Position numbers and translations under genes: made by a program. The notes beneath the pieces were generated by a model. The model had not been told where the DNA came from. It searched no databases and saw nothing but the letters and a program-made list of their open reading frames with translations. Positions 1-8,045 of a stretch of DNA of 64,000 bases are shown piece by piece (position 1 is the first letter of the stretch; every line of letters starts with the position of its first letter). Source of the stretch: Trichococcus collinsii. Its GTDB lineage: Bacteria; Bacillota; Bacilli; Lactobacillales; Aerococcaceae. The stretch is taken from contig NZ_FNQH01000001.1 in the NCBI RefSeq assembly GCF_900107505.1, positions 620,001-684,000 of the forward strand, in the 5' to 3' direction.

Positions 1-1824
1 AGCCGGAAACTCATTTGGGTGCTTGATGAAATGATACAGTTCGTTAAGGAAATCTTGACTGCCCACTTCAGGGTTCAGATCATTGATTTCTTTTTCGAGT
101 GTCATGCTCTTGATCATCGGCATGGAAAGTGTGCCATCACGGAGCTGGGACTCATCTTTGATCAATGAAAGGAAACGATTCATCTCTTTCATTGTTTCCG
201 TCTCTAAAGATAAAATGCGACCATCTTCTGTCTTGTAATAAGCGTCATTTTTTTTGAGGCTATTCAACAATCTGTCGATTTCGTTTTCCGAAATGCCTCC
301 GACATCAAACCGGATATCCAAAAAAGAATCCCTGGTCCTGCGTTGAACAGATGTTGATACTTCAGTATTTTCCACTATCAGATTTTGCAGATCCGGACTT
401 AATTCGACCTCGGCATAACGGCGCAAAGTAGGAACTTTCCTGTAAAGAAAGCTGAATAGATCAACATCTTTCGAAGCCATGAAGGCTATTTGGTTTTCGA
501 TTATGTTGAATTCCAAATTTTCCAATACCTGCAGTATCCTCTCTTCACCTATCGTATCCCTGATCAGGAATTGGGACTCCGTTTTCGAAGAGCGGTTCTG
601 ACGGAAGACCGTTTCCCCGTATTTGAAGAAAATTTCACCTTTTATGCGCTTGGCCGGACCTCGGAAATGGATGGAGACGGTCAGCGGCTCATCAACGATG
701 GTGCGCTCCAGTTCTTCACTGAAGTGCACCGTTCCGATCTGTTTCAGCAACGGAATAACATAGGTCAGCAAATCCGATACATCTGATTCTTCGATTCCGA
801 TCACATTTGAGTCTTCAAAACGTTTCTCAAAGAACGAGAGGTACCCCAACAGTTTATGTTGCTGAACACTGAGCGGATGGACTTTGTTGCCCTCGATCAA
901 CCAGTCGTAATCCAACAAATGGATGATGTTGTCGCACTGGATGCGAAGTTCTATTCCCTTGCCTTTTTTCCCCAAAAGGAATTGATAGCCTGGTTTTTCG
1001 GAACTGATCTGCACATCCTGATACGTTTGCTCGCCGGCAATCCATTCAACCCGGCCGGTTTGGATCAAATCCTCCAGAATGGAGTGCGCAGAACTCGGTG
1101 GAAGAATCAGATAGGAATCCAATTTTCTGGCCGTAACATTCAACAATTGCTTGTTCAACGCAGCTGGTTGCTCCTCCAGCAGCTTATGCAATCGGTAGAT
1201 GATTGGCTGGTCCATTTCCTGTATCTTTACTGTACGGAAATCGATCCCATCACCGACACGGTATTCCCATTTTTCTTGTTTGATGAATTGTTCCGTAAAT
1301 TGTTCGATATTGGTGACCATGTACGGCTTATCGACCCCTGCACGCAAGGATAGAGCCAATACATGCTCACCTGTATTTTGCATCAGACTGTTTGGTTTCA
1401 TACGCAGAACCTGCAGCGTATACTGCACTAAAAAATCTGCTTGGGTGTTCAGGATTTGGGCGCCTTTGTTTTCTTGGAAGAAAATCTGCGTCAAATCGTT
1501 CACAAATTCTTGACCGGCAGTTTCCGCATCGACCTGAAACTGTTCTGCGCTACTTTCCGTCAGAATACGGGTACCGCATTTCTCCTTCAGATACAATTCA
1601 ACAGCGATCGTATGTTTGCAATACTGATGATTTTTCCAGTACTTGCACTGACATACATCCTGTTCCCTGGCTGTCCCGTCTAAGGTGACATGATACATTT
1701 TACTGCCGAGCACCTCACAATGCCAAACCTGGCTGTGGAAATCCGGTTGCACGGATAGCACGCGATCCTCATTCACATATTCGCGTCCCTCTTGTATCAA
1801 CTTGTCCGGCATACTCCATTTCAC
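1..1824 (-). CDS. SWIM zinc-finger SNF2-type helicase, N-terminal part (runs off the left edge)
   Basis: An open frame of 608 codons reads leftwards from a GTG at 1824 to the window edge without a stop. The start is supported by an AGAGGAAG ribosome site at about 1832-1839. Residues 58-71 hold a SWIM zinc finger (CxC, then CxH: C58, C60, C69, H71). The rest should be the bacterial SNF2-associated region that precedes the helicase core in the roughly 1,050-residue family members; the ATPase motifs would lie outside the window. The family is a Swi2/Snf2 DNA translocase of unclear cellular role. That the helicase core exists is inferred from the domain order, not seen. It is the last gene before a divergent intergenic region. 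Confidence 0.8.
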   Translation of the reverse strand, partial: MKWSMPDKLIQEGREYVNEDRVLSVQPDFHSQVWHCEVLGSKMYHVTLDGTAREQDVCQCKYWKNHQYCKHTIAVELYLKEKCGTRILTESSAEQFQVDAETAGQEFVNDLTQIFFQENKGAQILNTQADFLVQYTLQVLRMKPNSLMQNTGEHVLALSLRAGVDKPYMVTNIEQFTEQFIKQEKWEYRVGDGIDFRTVKIQEMDQPIIYRLHKLLEEQPAALNKQLLNVTARKLDSYLILPPSSAHSILEDLIQTGRVEWIAGEQTYQDVQISSEKPGYQFLLGKKGKGIELRIQCDNIIHLLDYDWLIEGNKVHPLSVQQHKLLGYLSFFEKRFEDSNVIGIEESDVSDLLTYVIPLLKQIGTVHFSEELERTIVDEPLTVSIHFRGPAKRIKGEIFFKYGETVFRQNRSSKTESQFLIRDTIGEERILQVLENLEFNIIENQIAFMASKDVDLFSFLYRKVPTLRRYAEVELSPDLQNLIVENTEVSTSVQRRTRDSFLDIRFDVGGISENEIDRLLNSLKKNDAYYKTEDGRILSLETETMKEMNRFLSLIKDESQLRDGTLSMPMIKSMTLEKEINDLNPEVGSQDFLNELYHFIKHPNEFPA

Positions 1825-1919
1825 GCTATCACTTCCTCTGCTTCTTGCTGTCCATCCTTTATTGTACTGCAATTTCGTCGAAAAATATACCTTCTTCCCC
1901 ATTGATGGCGGTCAGAACT

Positions 1920-1941
1920 GAATATTTAACTTGAAATATTC
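1920..1941. promoter_or_regulatory. Inverted repeat upstream of the plsC-like gene
   Basis: GAATATTT and AAATATTC form a perfect 8-bp inverted repeat with a 6-base loop in the divergent region between the helicase and the acyltransferase. It may be an operator or an upstream hairpin. It does not match the FabT box TTTGANNNTCAAA. Function is unknown. Confidence 0.4.
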
Positions 1942-1994
1942 AACAAACTATCTCATACTGATTAGCATAATGCCAAAGCAAAAGGAGCCCTGTC

Positions 1995-2612
1995 ATGTTT
2001 TTTAAAACAGTCGTCATCATAGTAAGATTTCTGGTCCGTATCCTGAATGGCAAGACCGAAATCCAAAACAAAGAGTACATCCCGAAAGACACAGTCTATA
2101 TCCTTGCAGCTCCCCACAGAAGTCTGCTGGATCCCATTTTCATTTCGTTCGGCGTTTATCCGCACGTATTTTCATCAATGGCGAAGCAAGAACTCTTCAA
2201 GGGGAAATTCATGAACTGGTTGCTCACTCACATGAACGCTTTCCCTGTCAATCGTAAAAATCCGGGCCCGAGCGCCCTGAAGCAACCGGTTTCGATCCTG
2301 AAGGAAGGTAAAACTAATCTGTTGATCTTCCCGACCGGGTCGAGGCATTCCTCAGAAATCAAGGGCGGCACTTCTTCCATCGCTAAACTGGCAAACGTGC
2401 CGATCCTTCCGGTTGTCTATCAAGGTCCACTCACACTCAAGGATCTCCTGAAGCGCAAAAAGGCGACGGTTCGCTTCGGTAAGCCCATCTATTTGCCGAA
2501 CGAAAAGCGGATTTCCAGAGAAGAACTGGCTGCCTATGACGAACTGCTCGGAACCACCTTCCGCAAATTGGATCAGGAAATCGATCCGAATTTCGTCTAC
2601 ATCGCAAAATAA
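1995..2612 (+). CDS. 1-acyl-sn-glycerol-3-phosphate acyltransferase family protein (PlsC-like)
   Basis: This 205-residue protein carries the glycerolipid acyltransferase signature: an HX4D motif (HRSLLD, about residues 36-41), which positions the acyl acceptor, and a later FPTGSRHSSE block in place of the family's FPEGTRS. These enzymes move an acyl chain from acyl-ACP or acyl-CoA to lysophosphatidic acid at the membrane. The exact acceptor cannot be told from the sequence. Length fits the short Lactobacillales PlsC form. The start has an AAAGGAG site about 8 bases upstream. The gene stands alone, with a strong terminator after it. Confidence 0.8.
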   Translation: MFFKTVVIIVRFLVRILNGKTEIQNKEYIPKDTVYILAAPHRSLLDPIFISFGVYPHVFSSMAKQELFKGKFMNWLLTHMNAFPVNRKNPGPSALKQPVSILKEGKTNLLIFPTGSRHSSEIKGGTSSIAKLANVPILPVVYQGPLTLKDLLKRKKATVRFGKPIYLPNEKRISREELAAYDELLGTTFRKLDQEIDPNFVYIAK

Positions 2613-2662
2613 AACACCTGATGTCCATTATCGGGTCTTAATCATCTCGAAAACAAACAAAA

Positions 2663-2697
2663 AACAGCACCGGAATATTTTCCGGCGCTGTTTTTTT
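2663..2697. terminator. Bidirectional terminator between plsC-like gene and ABC exporter
   Basis: AACAGCACCGG and CCGGCGCTGTT form a stem around an AATATTTT loop, followed by seven T on the plus strand and flanked by an A-run on the other side. It can serve both convergent genes. Confidence 0.8.
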
Positions 2698-2717
2698 CAT
2701 TGCTGTTTAACAAGCGA

Positions 2718-4493
2718 TCAGTCGTTCATCGACTGCAGCATGTACATGTCATAATAGGTACCCTGTTTGGCGATCAGTTCTTCGTGTGTGCCTCGTTCAA
2801 TGACGCGCCCTTTGTCCAAAACCAAAATCAGATGGGCATCGCGGATGGTGGACAGACGGTGAGCAATCGCAATCGTCGTACGGCCTTCACGCATTTTCCG
2901 CATGCTTTCTTGGATCAGTAGTTCTGTTTCGGTATCGATATTGGCTGTCGCTTCATCAAGGATCAGCACTTTCGGATCCCGCAAAATTGTTCGGGCGAAC
3001 GAAATCAATTGTCTCTCACCACTTGAATAACTGGCCCCGCGCTCGATCACTTTTGCATGATAGCCCCCAGGCAGCGACTCGATAAATGAATCGGCATGCA
3101 CAAAAGCAGCCGCGCTTTCGATATCACGGTCGGTATAATCCTTGTTCATCAAACGGATATTATGAGTGATGTCGCCGTAAAATAGGAAGGAATCCTGCAG
3201 GACCAAGCCTATTTTTGAGCGGATCTCCTCGATCGGATATGTCTTGATCGATTTCCCGTCAATCAGGATGTCGCCTTTCTCGAACTCATAAAAACGTAGC
3301 AAAACATTGATGATGGAACTTTTCCCGCTTCCGGTGTGGCCCACAAGTGCGACCGTCTCGCCCGGATTCGCTGTGAAGCTGATGTTCTTAAGCACATCCT
3401 GTTTCCCGTCATAAGAGAAGGAAACATCTTTGAATTCGATCCTTCCCTGTGCAATTTCCAATTCTGAATCCTCCGGTTGGCTAGGCGCCAATTCGGAATT
3501 ATCCAATACGCTCAGTACCCGTGAACTGGAAACAATGCCGTCCTGCAGGGCGCTGAGGTTGTCCATCATCATCCCCATCGGACGGAAGAAATTTTGGATG
3601 TAGGTGGTGAAAGCATAGATGACCCCCAGCTCCACGACGCCATTCAAAGTCTGATATCCGAATAACCAAAGTACGATCGCCAACGCGATAGCCTGCAACA
3701 GATTGACGACCGGCATCAGCATCAAGGCGTTCATCTGGACCATCGCTACCCGCCCTTTGCTGTAATCGTCGTTGATCGCATCAAATTCCGCACGCAGACG
3801 TTTTTCTTGGCGGAACTGCTGGATGATCGCCATACCGGAAATTGATTCATTCAATTTCGTGTTCAGTTGGCTCAGTCTTTCGCGCATCGTGCGGTAAACG
3901 CGCGTGCTGTACTTTTGATAATACCAAATCAGACCGGCCATGATTGGAACAAATACGATAAAAAGAAGGGAAATCTGCTTATTCAATGTCCACATAGCGA
4001 TGAACACAGTGATGATGCTGAAGATTCCCTCTGCCAAGGCCAAAAATACATTCCAGAATTCCTTGATGGTTTCTGTGTCATTCGTGACGCGCGAAACGAT
4101 CGATCCAGCCGGGGTGGTGTCATAGTAGCGCATCCCCAATTGATTGATCTTACGGAAAACGGCATTTCGGATATTCTCAACTGTTTGTTCAGATGCCATG
4201 CTGAAAATATAGCGCTGCAGATACGTGACCAACATCTTCAGCAGAACGACTCCTACATAAGCCAACGCAAATAGCACACTGATGTTGGTCGTGACATTGC
4301 CAACAGCCAGATAATCATCCATGTAAATTTGGATGATGCGCGGCGCCACCACATTTACCAGCGACAACGCGATGCTGAAAAGCAAAGCAATCAAAAATTG
4401 ATGGCGGAAAGGATGGGCAAAGTGGAAGATTCGTTTGATTACCCGGAGTTGTTCCTTCAATGGGATTGTTTTAGACCATACTGATCCACTCAT
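2718..4493 (-). CDS. ABC exporter half-transporter, LmrD/BmrD-type subunit
   Basis: A 591-residue fused membrane-ATPase half transporter. The N-terminal ~320 residues hold six hydrophobic helices. The ATPase domain has Walker A (GHTGSGKSS), Walker B with the catalytic Glu (LILDEATANID) and the switch His (AHRLST). Its ABC signature is abnormal (SSGERQ instead of LSGGQ). Its start overlaps the stop of the upstream ABC gene by 4 bases, so the two are translated together as a heterodimer. Family members (LmrCD, BmrCD, TM287/288) export hydrophobic drugs or lipids; the substrate here is unknown. Confidence 0.88.
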   Translation of the reverse strand: MSGSVWSKTIPLKEQLRVIKRIFHFAHPFRHQFLIALLFSIALSLVNVVAPRIIQIYMDDYLAVGNVTTNISVLFALAYVGVVLLKMLVTYLQRYIFSMASEQTVENIRNAVFRKINQLGMRYYDTTPAGSIVSRVTNDTETIKEFWNVFLALAEGIFSIITVFIAMWTLNKQISLLFIVFVPIMAGLIWYYQKYSTRVYRTMRERLSQLNTKLNESISGMAIIQQFRQEKRLRAEFDAINDDYSKGRVAMVQMNALMLMPVVNLLQAIALAIVLWLFGYQTLNGVVELGVIYAFTTYIQNFFRPMGMMMDNLSALQDGIVSSSRVLSVLDNSELAPSQPEDSELEIAQGRIEFKDVSFSYDGKQDVLKNISFTANPGETVALVGHTGSGKSSIINVLLRFYEFEKGDILIDGKSIKTYPIEEIRSKIGLVLQDSFLFYGDITHNIRLMNKDYTDRDIESAAAFVHADSFIESLPGGYHAKVIERGASYSSGERQLISFARTILRDPKVLILDEATANIDTETELLIQESMRKMREGRTTIAIAHRLSTIRDAHLILVLDKGRVIERGTHEELIAKQGTYYDMYMLQSMND

Positions 4494-6244
4494 TCTTCAT
4501 CCGCCCCTTCCAATTTTGTTTCGAGTTGTTGTTTTTCGTACATTCTACGGTACCAACCGCCCAGTTCCATCAACTCATAATGAGTTCCGCGTTCGACGAT
4601 GCGCCCCTTATCAAGGACGATGATCTCATTTGCATGCATCACGCTGCTGATCCGATGGGCTGCGATGATCGTTGTCTGATCGGCTCGCTTTTCCTTAAGC
4701 CCTGTCAGGATCGCTTCCTCCGTCTTCGCATCCACCGCGGATAAAGAATCATCCAGGATAAGCAGCTCGGGTTCAGTCACTAAAGCCCGCGCAATCGCTA
4801 TCCGCTGTTTCTGTCCACCGGATAAGGAAACGCCCCTTTCGCCAACCAACGTATCGTAACCCTCCGGAAACCCGAGGATATCCTGATGGATGGCGGTCAA
4901 GCGAGCTGCCTCTTCAACCTTTTGTTGGCTGATGGATGGATCAGCGAAACGGATGTTTTCCCGGACGTCAGAAGAGAACAGGAAGTTGTCTTGGGGGACG
5001 TAACCGATTCCGCTCAGCAATGCGTCCAATGAGTAATCACGGATATCGATCCCATTGTAATTGATGCTGCCGGCATATTGATCATACTCACGCAACAGCA
5101 GACGGAAAATCGTGCTTTTGCCCGATCCGGTTCTGCCGACAATCCCTAACGTTTGTCCCCGCTCCAAATGGAAACCGACGTCCTGCAGGCTGATTTCTTC
5201 GCTGTTTGGGTAACCGAATGAGGATACCTGAAAATCCAGATTGCCTGTAATTGGAGTCCGGACAGCATTTTTCTGCTCCTGGATCGTTGATTTTTCCTTC
5301 AGAAGCTCATCGATCCTGCTGTAACTGGCACTGCCTCGTTCCAGCACATTGAATAATCTTCCCACTGCCAACATCGGCCACGCCATCATTCCGATATAAC
5401 TGATGAACGAAACCAACTGGCCGATACTGATGCTGCCCTCCACGACAAAACGGCCACCAAAGATGATCGTCAGTGCGAAAGAAAGCCCCAAAATAAGTTG
5501 TATCGCCGGGTCAAATAAGGCATCCACCAAGTAGACAGCTTTATTTTTCACGACGACATCCTTCGTCATCGCTTCGAAATCACGAATATCTTCTTCTTCT
5601 TCGCCGAACGTCTTGATTACCTTAACGCCGGACACACTCTCCTGCGTTTTGTCATTCAGATTTGAGAAAGCAGCTTGTGCTTTACGGAAACGCTTGTGCA
5701 TCTTCTGTCCGAGGATCCGTGACACTAGCGTCAAAGCCGGCAACGGAATCATGGCAATGAGCGTCAAACGCCAATCGATCAAGAAGAACATTGTGAAAAG
5801 CGTGATTCCGCCTGAAGAAATCGAATCTGCCAATGTCAGGATGCCAGCGCCTGCGACCATCCTGATCGCATTCAAGTCATTCGTCGCATGCGCCATCAGA
5901 TCACCGGTTCTGTATTTCTGGAAAAAGACAGCATCCATTTCGGTGAAATGCTTGAACAATCGTGAACGAAGTATCTTTTCCAACTCTGCCGAGGTGCCCC
6001 ATATCTTCATCCGCCAAATGTAACGGAAAAGGTACTGCAGGATGCCCGCAATCAATATGACCGCCGACCACTTCCACAAAGAAGCCATCGTTAAGGTCCC
6101 TAAGGCAATTTCATCGATGATGATTCCGACAACGCGCGGCGAAACAACCTGAAGTATCGCCACAATGATCAGGAAAAAGACGCCCACAAAATACGATTTC
6201 CATTCTTGCCGGAAAAACCAACTCAATTTTTTGAAAATACTCAC
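4490..6244 (-). CDS. ABC exporter half-transporter, LmrC/BmrC-type subunit with degenerate ATP site
   Basis: This 584-residue partner of the downstream ABC gene has six predicted membrane helices, Walker A (GRTGSGKST), a normal signature (LSGGQKQ) and the H-loop (AAHRIS). In its Walker B the catalytic Glu is replaced by Asp (LILDDSLSAVD). With the abnormal signature of its partner this gives one degenerate and one active ATP site, the known pattern of heterodimeric exporters. I choose the GTG at 6244 because an AAGGGAG site sits 8 bases upstream. A longer frame reaching 6307 would start inside a hairpin and has no ribosome site. Confidence 0.88.
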   Translation of the reverse strand: MSIFKKLSWFFRQEWKSYFVGVFFLIIVAILQVVSPRVVGIIIDEIALGTLTMASLWKWSAVILIAGILQYLFRYIWRMKIWGTSAELEKILRSRLFKHFTEMDAVFFQKYRTGDLMAHATNDLNAIRMVAGAGILTLADSISSGGITLFTMFFLIDWRLTLIAMIPLPALTLVSRILGQKMHKRFRKAQAAFSNLNDKTQESVSGVKVIKTFGEEEEDIRDFEAMTKDVVVKNKAVYLVDALFDPAIQLILGLSFALTIIFGGRFVVEGSISIGQLVSFISYIGMMAWPMLAVGRLFNVLERGSASYSRIDELLKEKSTIQEQKNAVRTPITGNLDFQVSSFGYPNSEEISLQDVGFHLERGQTLGIVGRTGSGKSTIFRLLLREYDQYAGSINYNGIDIRDYSLDALLSGIGYVPQDNFLFSSDVRENIRFADPSISQQKVEEAARLTAIHQDILGFPEGYDTLVGERGVSLSGGQKQRIAIARALVTEPELLILDDSLSAVDAKTEEAILTGLKEKRADQTTIIAAHRISSVMHANEIIVLDKGRIVERGTHYELMELGGWYRRMYEKQQLETKLEGADEE

Positions 6245-6282
6245 GTTTATTGCTCCCTTCTTACCTGTATTCGGACAAAATA

Positions 6283-6312
6283 AAAATGTGGAACCGTAGA
6301 GATCCACATTTT
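6283..6312 (-). terminator. Terminator-like hairpin between yneF and the ABC operon
   Basis: AAAATGTGGA and TCCACATTTT form a perfect 10-bp stem, followed on the minus strand by a U-rich tail (TTTTTATTTTG). It lies between the yneF stop and the ABC start codon. It could end yneF transcription or act as an attenuator for the ABC genes. Confidence 0.65.
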
Positions 6313-6330
6313 GTATATTATTTCATTAGT

Positions 6331-6561
6331 CTATTTCTTTTTCTTTGTTGATTGTGCTTTCATAGAAGCCAAGATCTGTTTTACTTTTCTTTCGGATGGT
6401 TTTTGACCCATCTGCATCATCATAGAACGCAACATTTCTTCATTGATCGGTGGATTTTCTTCAAAATATTTTACCATATAACGTCTTGCAAGGAAAAATC
6501 CGCCAACCGCGCCTATTACTATTCCTAAAATGACCATCATTACCCATGCTGTTGTTGACAC
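6331..6561 (-). CDS. yneF: YneF family (UPF0154) small membrane protein
   Basis: A 76-residue protein with one N-terminal membrane helix followed by an ARRYMVKYFEENPPINEEML region and MMMQMGQKPS, which are hallmarks of the YneF/UPF0154 family of Bacillota. The function of the family is not known. It ends in a lysine-rich tail. The GTG start at 6561 has an AAAGGGG site 8 bases upstream; a longer reading to 6594 is less likely. In Bacillus it also lies near lexA, which is divergent here, so the neighbourhood is conserved. Confidence 0.85.
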   Translation of the reverse strand: MSTTAWVMMVILGIVIGAVGGFFLARRYMVKYFEENPPINEEMLRSMMMQMGQKPSERKVKQILASMKAQSTKKKK

Positions 6562-6727
6562 GTATTCATCCCCCTTTCCAAAGCATTCATTCATTAATTG
6601 TACTAAAGATTATGAGAAAAAGAAATAGCAATCACGGATAAATTTAGTGAATTTTCGAAAACGCTTCAGCAGTCACTGGTTCCAAGACAATTTTGAGCAT
6701 ATTATTGCGTGACCACCCCAGAATATG

Positions 6728-6767
6728 CGAACATCTGTTTGATTTTTTGGATGATTAATGGTATTCT
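6728..6767 (+). promoter_or_regulatory. lexA promoter with LexA (SOS) box
   Basis: CGAACATCTGTTTG at 6728-6741 matches the Gram-positive SOS box CGAACNNNNGTTCG with one mismatch. It overlaps the -35 element TTGATT (6739-6744), which is followed after exactly 17 bp by TATTCT (6762-6767). LexA bound here would block its own promoter, which implies autoregulation. Confidence 0.8.
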
Positions 6768-6804
6768 AAACTTATAAATTTAGGATTACGGAGATGATGA
6801 TCTC

Positions 6805-7428
6805 ATGGTTAAAAATAAAGATTCACGCCAAGTTGAAGTGCTTCAATACATTTATGAAGAAGTCCAAGAAAAAGGCTATCCGCCAACCGTTAGAGAAATC
6901 GGGAATGCAGTCAAACTCTCCTCAACGTCCACAGTGCACGGCCATCTGTCGCGTCTAGAAAAAAATGGCTTTATCCAACGCGACCCTACAAAACCCCGTG
7001 CGATCGAACTGACCCAAGCAGGTCTGGATAAACTCGGGATAATGTCGGATAAAATGCCGCTATTGGGTACCGTCACAGCCGGTGCTCCCATCCTGGCTGT
7101 CGAAGAAGCAACAGATTATTTCCCGGTCCCACCGGATTTGAAATCCTCTTCCGGAAGCTTGTTTATGCTTAAAATCCGCGGGGAAAGCATGATTGACGCC
7201 GGTATATTCGATGGCGACTCAGTCATCATCAGAAAACAAGCCACGGCTGAAAACGGCGACATCGTCATAGCCATGACTGATGATGATGAAGCGACCTGCA
7301 AACGATTCTATAAAGAAAACAACTACTATCGTCTACAACCTGAAAATGCCAGCATGGATCCGATCATCTTGGATTCCGTCATCATTCTGGGAAAAGTAGT
7401 CGGTCTATACCGGAACCACATCATATAA
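6805..7428 (+). CDS. lexA: LexA repressor
   Basis: The SOS-response repressor, 207 residues. The N-terminal winged helix-turn-helix (about residues 28-55, [20 protein letters not shown]) binds the SOS box. The self-cleavage site is A92-G93 in TAGAPIL; the catalytic Ser128 (GESM) and Lys166 (TCKRF) of the S24 peptidase domain are both present. So RecA-stimulated autocleavage should work. The ATG at 6805 follows a GGAGATGATG stretch. An SOS box overlaps its promoter. It is followed by a strong terminator shared with apt. Confidence 0.97.
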   Translation: MVKNKDSRQVEVLQYIYEEVQEKGYPPTVREIGNAVKLSSTSTVHGHLSRLEKNGFIQRDPTKPRAIELTQAGLDKLGIMSDKMPLLGTVTAGAPILAVEEATDYFPVPPDLKSSSGSLFMLKIRGESMIDAGIFDGDSVIIRKQATAENGDIVIAMTDDDEATCKRFYKENNYYRLQPENASMDPIILDSVIILGKVVGLYRNHII

Positions 7429-7450
7429 CGGACAGTCCCCCGACTGTAGC

Positions 7451-7484
7451 AAAAAAGGCTGCCAACTACTGGCAGCCTTTTTTG
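7451..7484. terminator. Bidirectional terminator between lexA and apt
   Basis: AAAAAAGGCTGCCA and TGGCAGCCTTTTTT pair around a short ACTAC loop, with A- and T-runs on both sides. It can end both convergent genes. Confidence 0.85.
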
Positions 7485-7516
7485 CGTGTCTGTAAATTTT
7501 CGGATTGTTAGTATTT

Positions 7517-8029
7517 TTAGTATTCCATCAGCGTGAAGATGTCATACCCTTGGATCAGATCACGGCCCTTTAAATCCAGCAACTCGATCAGGAATGCCAA
7601 AGCGACGACTTCTCCGCCTAATTTTTCAACCAATTCGATGGTTGCGGCTGTGGTGCCGCCAGTTGCCAACAGATCATCGCAAACCAGAACTTTGTCACCA
7701 GGCAGGATGGCATCTTGATGCAATTGCAGGGTTGCTTTTCCGTACTCCAGTCCATAGGATACTTCTACCGTTTCGCGCGGCAATTTGCCTTTTTTACGGG
7801 CCATTGCGAATCCGCAGCCTAATTCCACAGCGACCGGACAACCAACCATAAACCCACGCGCTTCGGGTCCGACTACTTTATCGACATTCAAGTCCTGGGC
7901 ATATTTCACGATTTCTTTGATTGAATATCGGTAAGCTTCTCCGTTCGCCATCAAAGGTGAAATATCTCGGAAAATGATGCCTTGCTCCGGGAAATCTTTG
8001 ACATCAGCAATATATTGTTTCAAATCCAT
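7517..8029 (-). CDS. apt: Adenine phosphoribosyltransferase
   Basis: Converts adenine and PRPP to AMP in the purine salvage pathway. The 170-residue length is normal for bacterial Apt. The PRPP-binding loop [14 protein letters not shown] is intact, as is the EARGF motif near residue 60. An AGGAGG site precedes the ATG. It is 16 bases downstream of recJ and read in the same direction, so the two are probably co-transcribed; recJ-apt is a recurrent pair in Bacillota. Confidence 0.96.
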   Translation of the reverse strand: MDLKQYIADVKDFPEQGIIFRDISPLMANGEAYRYSIKEIVKYAQDLNVDKVVGPEARGFMVGCPVAVELGCGFAMARKKGKLPRETVEVSYGLEYGKATLQLHQDAILPGDKVLVCDDLLATGGTTAATIELVEKLGGEVVALAFLIELLDLKGRDLIQGYDIFTLMEY

Positions 8030-8045
8030 TTTGTGTTCCTCCTAA

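Noticed and set aside
490-1688. Several plus-strand open frames of 80-165 codons
   Set aside because: They lie opposite the SWIM/SNF2 gene, which has the zinc-finger motif, the start signal and the continuous frame.
6654-6668. CcpA (cre)-like sequence TCGAAAACGCTTCAG
   Set aside because: Two mismatches at conserved positions to the cre consensus; no link to carbon metabolism nearby.
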